From assembly GCA_951804985.1 (NCBI GenBank), contig OX638132.1:20131529-20195528 (forward strand): 64,000 nt of DNA, given 5' to 3'. The stretch is from Dryomyza anilis. Lineage: Eukaryota; Arthropoda; Insecta; Diptera; Dryomyzidae. Shown here in pieces: positions 48,638-58,500 of the stretch. The notes below the pieces were generated by a model that saw only the letters and a program-made list of their open reading frames with translations, was not told the origin of the DNA and ran no database searches. The first letter of the stretch is position 1, and each line of letters opens with the position of its first letter. The translations under genes were made by a program, and so were the position numbers.

Positions 48638-49023
48638 CAGGGACCGCAAAAAACCGGAATCGGTATCGGAACCGTTTCGATTTTGTCGAATTAATATTAT
48701 TAAAATAATGTGTGGAACAATACCGGAATAGAATCCTATATTATTTTTTTGGTTGGAACCGGAACTGCTACTTTAAAAATCTTGGAACCAGAACCGGAAC
48801 AGATTTCCTAAGAATTGTACTCCCTGTCTGGGTCCGCAAAGAACCGGAATCGGAACAATTTAGATTTTTAAAACCGGAATCGAAACTGTTATCAAAAAAA
48901 AATGTGTGGAACCGGAACGCATATACTTTTTTTTTATTGGAAGAGAAATCCAAACCGGAACCGCTCTTTTAAAAATTTTGGAACCAGAATCGGAACCGAT
49001 ATTTCTAAGGGTTTAAGTCCCTG
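48638..49023. mobile_element. hAT-like element 4, filled with GGAACCGGAATCGG repeats
   Basis: It starts CAGGGACCGC and ends AAGTCCCTG. It is flanked by a perfect 8-bp duplication ATTGAAAT (48630-48637 and 49024-49031). The interior is nearly all degenerate AACCGGAATCGGAACC units, the reverse complement of those inside hAT-like element 1. Confidence 0.85.
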
Positions 49024-49440
49024 ATTGAAATACTATTAATTTACTATGTTTTTTCTGGGTGTTGTCTAAACGTTGTCCTATAAAGTGTCGCGAAAATTAA
49101 TTTTGTTCAGATCGGATCAATGGTTGCGGAGATATAGACATAATACATTATTATTTAAATTAATCGATATTTAAGAGTTTGGTTTTTATTTAAATATATT
49201 TTATATTGCATACGAATTTAATGTATCAGGCCACAAACACCGATTTTGATTTAAAAACCACTACATTCAAATTACAAAAAAGAATAAAATTTTGTAAAAT
49301 TATTTAAATTTAGTTTATTCGTTAATTAATATGTTAAAGTATTCAATAAATGAAATTTAAAATATATTCGCTGCTGAAACTATATAAAATTAATTGTTCA
49401 TATTAATATTTGCTGTGCAGCGCACTTAATATGAAACAAC

Positions 49441-49454
49441 GTTGACATGGCAAC
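49441..49454 (+). promoter_or_regulatory. Ttc30: X-box (RFX-type binding site) upstream of Ttc30
   Basis: GTTGACATGGCAAC is a near-perfect palindrome, one base from GTTGCCATGGCAAC. It lies 78 nt before the Ttc30 start codon. RFX factors (Rfx in flies, DAF-19 in worms) switch on intraflagellar transport genes through such sites, so position and gene function agree. The site was found by eye. Confidence 0.75.
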
Positions 49455-49531
49455 TACTAGCAGTATTGGCCATAACAAAGTAAATAAAAATATTGAGCAT
49501 ATATTTATCAATAGAATTATATTAAGCTAAA

Positions 49532-52306
49532 ATGTTGCATCAGGGTATCATATTACGAGAGGGTCATGTTACCCGGACCATATACAATTTGGTAGTACAC
49601 AATATAAATGTTGAAATTAAAACCCATATTATAGAATCGTTATAATTTAAATAGATCAAAGACAAACGTTACGAGGACGTTATCGAGTGCATTGTAAATT
49701 TCGGAGATTCGGCCAATACGAAAGCGGGTCTTTCTACGCTTGGCTATTGCTATTACCATGCACAGAAATATGAGGAGGCCGCCACCTGCTACGAACAACT
49801 GTGCACTTTGGTACCAAAAGAACCCAAATATAAGTACGTTATTGTTTGTTTTTATGTAAAACTTTCAGCAGGAACTAAAACTAAATGAGTCTCTTTAGAT
49901 TGTACTATGCACAGTCACTATTTCAGGCCGGTATCTTTGCTGATTCGTTGCGTATTCTCAAACAGATCAGCGATAGCGAAGAGCTCAAGGAGCACTGTCT
50001 GCAATTACAAAGCGCCATTTTGTATGCGAGCGAAGATTATGCGGGTGCTCAAGGAGTGCTCAATCAGCGTTCTGTCGGCACTGCCGACACGTTGAATGAT
50101 GAAGGCTGCCTTCTCTATCAGGCCGATCAGTTCGAGAATGCAGGTCAACGTTTTAACACAGCGCTGCAAGTGGGCGGATTCAATCCACTCGTAGCTTATA
50201 ATTTGGCATTATCACACTTTCGTAGAAAGCAAAAAACACAGGCGATCGATTTTACGGGTGAGTAAAGTATAACGAGCGTTTCTTTTGCGGGAAAAGGCAA
50301 TCGAATCTAAACTCAGAAACGAAATTTCAATTTGACGAGACTATGTAAAAATGATACAAACGTTTCGTAACGATTTTATTTAAATCCCAAGCACATATAT
50401 ACGAAACAATCGATGTATACTTGGCTGTATCCAAAACGATCCGTATAATCATTGTTTGTGATATTTTATCAAAATGTTGTTGTTCTTGAAAACTATTCAT
50501 AATTGAAACTAGTTTTAATAATTTCGACTATATCATTTCATTGACTATATCATTTTATCATTTTTTGTATGGTTTTACTTTTCCAGCTGACATTGTTGAA
50601 CGCGGCATACGTAATCATCCGGAACTCGGCATTGGCGCACAAATTGAGACAGAGGGTAGTGCGCGCAGCGTCGGTAATCCCATTACCATGGCATTGTCGG
50701 GCATAACACAAGCATTGAATTTAAAAGCTGCCATTGAATATCAAGATGAGAATAGTAGGACATTTCTTTTTAATTGGCTAAACCACAATACGATCTCCTT
50801 ATTTTAGTGGAAGCTGCACGTGACGCATTGCTAGATTTGCCGCCTCGGGCCGAAAATGAATTGGATCCGGTTACTTTGCATAACATGGCATTAACCGATC
50901 CGCAAGGGCCAGTTGCCGGTCTACGAAAACTTGCATTTCTACTGCAACTGGGACCACCCGCATGTCCCAAGGAAACATTTGCAAATATTTTGTTGCTCTG
51001 TTGCAAGAATGAAATGTACGAGACGGCCGCAGATATATTGGCGGAGAACACAGATCTAACATATAAATATCTATCGCAGGTTAGTTTAATATATAATCCA
51101 ATGATGTATTTATAGTAATACATTTGATTTAGTATCTCTATGAGCTGCTGGATGCTCTTATAACCGCACAGACATCCGCCGAGTTAGCTGAAAAGAAGCT
51201 GGGCACTTTGGCGTCCAGTCTGGCAGGCAAGTTGCGCAGTCTGGCGGCTAAGGTGCAAGAGGTGCGTACAACGACCGATCAGAACTCATTGCGCAACGCA
51301 CTCAAAGACTATGAGAATGCATTGGAATTGTAAGTTTTTATAAATGTTCAAATGACAATGCTTCCTCGAATATAATGCTTCCTTTCGGCAATTCATCCCC
51401 GAGACAGTTCAATTTTGTTTCCTCTTTTTCCTTTAAATAATTGATTTGCTTATTGTAGCTACCTGCCCGTAGTCATGTCACGTGCTTGGCTCTCATGGCG
51501 TGACGATGACTTCGTGGGTGCCGAACGCGAGTTTCGTTCTAGCGCCGAGTTTTGCTCCGAGAATCCCATCTGGCGTTTGAATGCCGGACATGTGCTGTTC
51601 ATGCAAGGCGACAAATACAAAGAGGCGGCCGCATTTTATGAGCCAATAGTGCGGCAACACGCGGAAGATGTAGGTTCTTCAGCAATATGTATTATATACA
51701 CACAAAACAAAAAACATTCTATATTTTCTCCAAGATTATGAGCGTATCAGCGGCGGTCTTGGCCAATCTATGTGTTTCGTATATAATGACCTTTCAGAAT
51801 GAAGAGGCAGAAGAGCTAATGCGTAAGGTGGAGAAAGCCGAGGAACAAAAGGGCAATCTGGGCAAGCAGTACCATCACTTGTGCATTGTAAATCTGGTGG
51901 TAGGCACGCTATACTGTGCCAAGTCCAACTACGAGTTCGGACTGTCGCGCATAGCGCACGCCCTAGAAGGTGGCTCAGGTGCGCGACTCTATGCCGACAC
52001 GTGGTTGCATGTGAAGCGTTGTGTGCTGGGTCTACTCACGGGCATGGCTAAGCAAAACATAATACTGCCATATCCGGCAGTTCAGGAGGTGCTCAACTTT
52101 CTGCGCTCCTGTGAAGGTCTGTTTTTATCTGTCTTTTCTATACGCCTAACTTTTTTTTGTTTTACATTTTAACAGTTTATGGTTTGCTAACGCCTGCAAA
52201 TATTTATGCAGCCACTGAAGAAGTACCCGCTGAACCATTGACCATCGGCTTGGAGGCTAGAAAACTGCGTTTGCTGCTTATGAAGCTAAGCGAATATGAA
52301 CATTAA
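49532..52306 (+). CDS. Ttc30: tetratricopeptide repeat protein 30 (IFT70), intraflagellar transport
   Basis: Coding exons are 49532-49591, 49655-49833, 49899-50257, 50587-50754, 50808-51079, 51133-51329, 51459-51669, 51735-52116 and 52176-52306 (652 aa, in frame throughout; vertebrate TTC30 is about 665). IFT70 is a superhelical TPR subunit of the IFT-B complex that wraps IFT52 and is needed to build cilia. TPR-type helices are seen from the start (GLSTLGYCYYHAQKYEEAAT, YYAQSLFQAGIFADSLRIL) to the end. The family-typical block around PPRAENELDPVTLHNMAL is at exon 5. The alanine/leucine-rich segment encoded by exon 6 looks like a coiled coil. Introns are short (53-330 nt). An X-box 78 nt upstream fits ciliated-cell expression. 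The 3' end converges on the cathepsin gene. Confidence 0.95.
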
Positions 52307-52365
52307 TATAAACTATTTGTTTTTTTTTAATGTATTTAACATACCATTTATTGGTTAAACACTCG

Positions 52366-52371
52366 AATAAA
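52366..52371 (+). terminator. Ttc30: polyadenylation signal of Ttc30
   Basis: AATAAA lies 60 nt after the stop codon. The convergent cathepsin gene has a TTTATT (AATAAA on its strand) at 52347-52352, so the two 3' ends may overlap slightly. Confidence 0.45.
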
Positions 52372-52580
52372 ATATATATATATAATTACGAAATATTAAA
52401 TGAGTTATGTGTGCATATAAAAGTTATGAATTTATGTTTGCTAACCTTTTGTAGAGATTCTACAATCTTGAGAACAGTCGCCACTTTTTACTATGATACT
52501 CAGACAAAGTACTTGTTTTTGAATGTGTTTGAAAAATATTGACTTGATTATATGGCGGCGCTGTTAATGAACATTACAAT

Positions 52581-55500
52581 CTATGCCAAAACTGCAGATG
52601 ATGCCATTTCGCTGACGCCGCAGGTGTTGTCGCCGCGATATACACGATAGTAGCCTTGCTCACCCCACTTGCTGCCCCAGGAATTCTTTATAATCCAATA
52701 GGGCAGTGTTTTCTTGAACATGGGGTAGTCGGAGACGCCATAGCCAACGATAAGAACGCCATGATCTAAATTACTACGTGCACAAAGTGGCCCCCAAGGG
52801 TGCGAAACGCCACCACGATAGAACTGCATTGCATTTGCGTTGATACCTATTGTACGTTGTAAAGAAATCAATAAATCAAACCCATTTAAATCAAATATAT
52901 TACCAATAGAAATAGGTCCATTGGTGATGAGCCATTGCGCCATAGCCGTTTCATTCTTTGGCAAATCGACGGCTCCCTTTACCTTCACATGCACTTTGGC
53001 TGCGTTGAAGCGACATTGCTCTTTGCGTGCGGTATACGGATACTCGGATTCCAATTCTAGTCCACCAATTTTGAGTATGGCTCTGCAAAGATTTTTTTTC
53101 AATTATATTATAAAAATTACTGTTTAAATTATTGCCTGTGACTTACTCATAGGCATTGTCGGGTAGACCACCATTGCAGGCCGAATCAGTGGTGTCGCAG
53201 TCAAGCAATTCTTGCTCTGAGTATTCCTCCAGTTGACCGGTTTTCACCGCATGTAGTCCTTCAATATTTCCAGTGACACTAAAGGCCCAACAGGAACCAC
53301 AACTGCCTTGATTTTTGACCTGAAAAATAGACAATTTTTGTATATTCTTTGTTTAATAAAAATCATTATCTTCGCACCTTCGAAACGGCACCTTTCTCCC
53401 TCCAATCAAATTCCTTGGGCAACTCAACATCTGGAATTTCTGCCAGCATATGTTTGTTGGGTATATCGGCGGAACGCTGCCACAAGCCTGTGCGCTGTTT
53501 GTACTCCGTGGCAGTCATGTCGGCGAATTCGGTAATGCCGTATTTGGCACTGCCTGTGGAAGATTTTTAAGAAATTAGAAAAACTGTTTTTTTAAATGAA
53601 AAATAACCCCAGACAAAATTTTTGGCAGGATCGAGGCAGTTTAGAAACCTTTTTTTCGATATATTCCAAACAGACAAAAGCGGAGTTTGTTTCACAAGCT
53701 GCTTGTTTTCTGCCAAAATATTCCGTGAATCTGCCATTAAAATTCCACAAAATTTTACAACCTGCAGGTTGTACAATTTTGTCTCGAGGTATAGCATGTC
53801 CCGGGGTATATAAAAAAATCTTAAAACGCACACGAGACAAAATTCCTGGCATTTATAAGGAATATTTGGGGCATATTTCCGGCAACACACTAAAAAATTA
53901 AATATTTTGGAAAGTATATAGCAGGTTGTGAAATTTTGTGGAATGTTAATGGCTGATTCATGGTATATTTTAGGAACTGTAAGAAAATAAAGCTTGTGAT
54001 ACAAACTCCTCCTTTGTCTGTTAAAATATGTCGAAAAAATGTTTCTAATCTGCCTCGAATTTTGTTCGGGGGACATTTGCCAATATAAAGGGTTTTTCAA
54101 TAGGGACGCTACAAAAGTAGAGCGATAGGGACAGCAAACGACGCCATATTTCTTGCCGCTCTTTTGACATTTCTCTTCAGTAAGTTTTGCCATTTCATAA
54201 TGGAAAGATATACGAATTCAAATTTCGGTAGTAAATTTTAATAATTTCGACTCGTTGTTGGCTCGTATATCTTTCCATCATGAAATGGCAAACCTTACTG
54301 AAGAGAAATATGCCCGAAATATTCCTTATAAATGTCAGAAATTTTGTGTTGGGTGCGTTTAAAGATTTGTGTTTTTTTTATCTCTTCCTAACAATAACAT
54401 TTGTATTTTGTAGCACTTTTATAATAGCAGTACTGTTACTTACCCATTTCGTTGCGATTCAATTCTTCGATAGTGTTCAGGTTTTGTCTGAAAATGCGCA
54501 AACGCATTTGACGCTCCATCGTGTTTTGATATCCCTTGTTGTATTTCAATTGGAATTTTTTAAACAAATGTTCGATTTTTTCATGCCCATGTAGTGTTTG
54601 CTTCTTGTGCGACTTCTTCTCAGAGTTTTCGATGGAACGGCTGTGACGTTTCGTAAACAGCTCTTTGCCATCACATTTTATTTTGATTTCTTGTCCATTT
54701 GGCATCCACGGTTGCGACCAAATTTCCACATTACAACGTACATTCTTGCCATCATCATCGACAAGGTCACAGTCAATTTCGGTCAATGTACCAGAAACAA
54801 CTTTTGTAGTGGACGAGTAAATTTTGCCAATTCTGCAGACATTATATTTATAGAATTTATATTTCATTGTGACATTTAAAAAATATATTTACTTATAGTT
54901 TGGTCCCTCGCCGGCGGCCAATTTATTCAATGAATTCTGCAGACGTGTTTTTGCTTCTGTGTCATCAATGGGTGAAGTTCCACCAACAATATAATTGGAG
55001 CTACGCTTGGATCGAATATGTTCTAATTCCAGCTGCAAAAAATTTAAATGTTTTGTATTTTAATTGCATTTAATATTAAAAACGCATTTTTTAAAATTGT
55101 TAAATTTTTACTAACCAAACTAATTCGTTTAACCTAAGAATAAAACCTCATTTGACTTTGATTTTTGTAATATTTTGTATTTTATAATAGTTCCGTTTTA
55201 CTAAAAACTCAACAAATTTGTTTTTTTTTATACCCAACTTTATTTCTCCGAAAGAACGATGTTTTTTTAATACGTAATTTAAATTGAACTTAAATTCCAA
55301 TTTGAATAACTCTGACACGTGGAAATACATTTTTACATATATTTAAAGACATCTACAAAATACAAAAATTTAGTTAAAAAGTGCAAAAGACAATAAACAT
55401 TACCAACAATGACAAAGAAGACAAGAACCATTACTACTTAGACACTTGAAGAAAAACAGTTTTTTATGTCAACATTAAATGATACAATATATGGTGGTAT

Positions 55501-58500
55501 AAAATTCCATTAGAAAAGTGCTGATTACCGAAATGTAATTCGCCAATTCAGGAAAAGATGTGCTTCATAGTTAAATTAAAATAATAATATAGAGGTTAAT
55601 GTAACCACTGCAAGTGTCGTTAAATGTTAATTAGTTTTCATTTCTTTTGCAGCGCGCACCTTTACCTGTTCCACTTCCGGTTCCGCATCTGTTTGTATAG
55701 TGCGCTTGAGATAATTACTTTTTGCACTGGTGTCATTTTCTTCGTCGTTGTTGTCGTGACTGTTTTTCGCATTGTGCTGCTGCCCTTCCGACTGACGCGA
55801 ATTTTCAAAACTCAGTGAGCCAATCGAAAAAATATCATCCAGCCATTTTTTCTCATCATCAGATAGTTCCTTTGGCTCAGCGGTGGACAGCTCATCATCA
55901 TTATCGTCACCATGAACATCATCAAGATGACCAGTAATTAATTCTGTCACAGGCGTGACTGTGTCTGTGTCCTCTACAACATCTTTGACTGTTGCAAGCA
56001 CACTGCTTTCCGTTGTTGTTGTGGTCGAAGAGGTTGTTGTGCTAGTACTCGTGGTGCTGCTGCTTGTCCTCCGTGCACCTTCACTCTTTGAAGTCATAAT
56101 TTGTGACTCTAGTTGTGCCATTTCATCGGCAGACAGCTCATTTCGTGTGCCGCCATTAAATAATGCATTGGTTTCGTATTTATCACTTAGAGCACGCATC
56201 TTGGCCAGCGGATCGGTAAGATTATCAGCGTCACTTGTGCAATTCGAATGTTGTAATTCGCGTACTTTGTCGCCCCACTCAGAGCGCAACCATGGTTTCT
56301 CTAGTATGACCAGCCGACAGACAATATCAGCATCATCTTCCTTGGTGTCCACAGCATTCAAGAGTATCTCGTAGCGCACCCCATCCACAATCTCCCGAAA
56401 TGCATCAATTATATTGATGAAATTCATTGTTAGCGGCAAATAGGTCATGGCTATATTCTGCACGCCAATTAGATTCGGCGACAGATACTCACGTTCGCCC
56501 GGATTGAGCACATGTACGCGCTTAATGGGATCCTCGGTAACCGGTTGCACTTCGGTTTTGTCCTGTTTGGTGTGCAATATTGATGATTGGTAAAGGGTGT
56601 GTGTCAAAAATAAAAAAAAAAACATGGATGGAAGACAAGTTTTTTACATTTAACCAGTAACCAACAATTAAATGCTTATTTAAGCGTTATAGAAGTGCGT
56701 GAGCATGTGCGTAAGTAAGCCTTTAAAACAGTTCCAATATATTTAATGCTTGTGATGCTGAAATGTTAAATTTAATTTCTAAATGTCTAACTCTTGCTAA
56801 TGTTGTTAATAATATGTAAGCTTGGATATTAATTGTTTTAAGAATGCAGTTTTGCAAACGAAAAAATCAAAAATATGTTGTTTAATGTAGGGCTGTGCGA
56901 TATATCAATTAATCAAAATATTGATTAATGAGAATCCTGATTAATTGATTAATCAGAACCCTGATTAATTGATTAATTAATTGAAAACGAAATAATTTTA
57001 TTCAACAACATTTGAACATTTTGTCAACTTAAATAAAATGATAATTTGTTTTTAAAATAATAAAAACAAATAAAAGAAAGAATTTTAAATGTTCAAAAAC
57101 CATAAAGTATTCTTAATATTTCGCGAAGAAATTAATTAATCAGAAATTCGATTAATCAAAATGCTGATTAATCACAATTCTGATTAATAAGAATACTGAT
57201 TATTTAATTAGTCAATGTTATGATTAATCAATGTTATGATTAATCGAATATCTTGATTAATCAATTAATCGTAAATTTGATTAATCAAGAAATTTGATTA
57301 ATCGCACAGCTCTTGTTTAATGTATTTTATTATATTATATACTAAAAGTAAAAAGGAACATTCTGTTTGGTAATAAGTTAAAAAAAAATAAAAATATTAG
57401 TTCAAAACAGGTTTTTTGTATACTTCATAGATCAAGTTCAAAAAAATTGCAGTATCAAGCAGGAAATGAAGCTTTATATAACCTAATCACATTTCTAAAA
57501 TCAAAAACTCACTTTTTCGAAAACCTCATTTTCCGAAAAAAGTTATATCAAAATATTTTAAAAAATGGATATGTCATGTCCTTCTAAATGAATGGGCGAA
57601 TGAAGCGATGTGAATAATAAGACCTTCAGTATCCCAATGTAATGATAGTTTGGTGCTCCAGTCCTGAAGAACTTAGACCGAGTTCTCCCACCATTTGAGC
57701 TGTGCGTGTTATATTTGTACTTAAAGTGGTGGGACCTACAGTTTAGAGTGAGCGCTATTTCATGGGCAGGCAGTGCCGTGAGTTCTCAAAAATGTGTTGC
57801 TTCAGTGTATCCAAAAATTTAATTGAAGATGAAAGATCTGCGTAAAATCTATCATTCAATCAAACAATTGCTTAAATCCGACCTTTTTGTTTTATTTTTG
57901 ATTTCTTTATGTTATAATTACGACAGTGCCATTATTTTTAATTATCAAAAAAAAAAAGTGCCACAAAATTTAGCCCAAAAGTTTGAGGATCAAAACTAGC
58001 TTAGTCCATATTCAAAACTTTTAGAGAATAGCTTCCTGGATTTGGGGAATTTGTTGTAAATAACACATTTAATATTTTTAAATTACAGTTTGATTAATAC
58101 ACGTTTTTCGTATTTTACTCAAAATGCCATAGGAGGGACAACTTCACCAATTTTGATTGCCAACGCCTCAATTACTGACTGCCATTAATATGAATTTTAA
58201 TAGTATGTTCAACAAAATAGATGTTCGATTTCTTAAAATCACTTGTGTATGTTATCTGTATATGTTTTAGTAATTAAAACAAAAAAAAATAAAAAACACA
58301 CATCTGGATATAAAAAACTTAATTTTGCTTATTGAACATTCTTTGCAGTTGGGCTTATACAGAAAAAAATATTGTACGTATATATAACAATTGATATTAA
58401 TAGCAAACAAAATCGTTTTCCAATTAAAAATATGAATGTATTTACTAATTAATTAATTGTATTTACATATTTTTTAATTAACATATTGATAGAAATAAAT

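Noticed and set aside
53567..54193. A 208-codon minus-strand gene starting [10 protein letters not shown] with a Cys-rich THAP-like start
   Set aside because: It runs through both arms of a foldback element and an intron of the cathepsin gene, and the Cys/His spacing of a THAP finger is not complete. It may be a transposase relic, not a gene.
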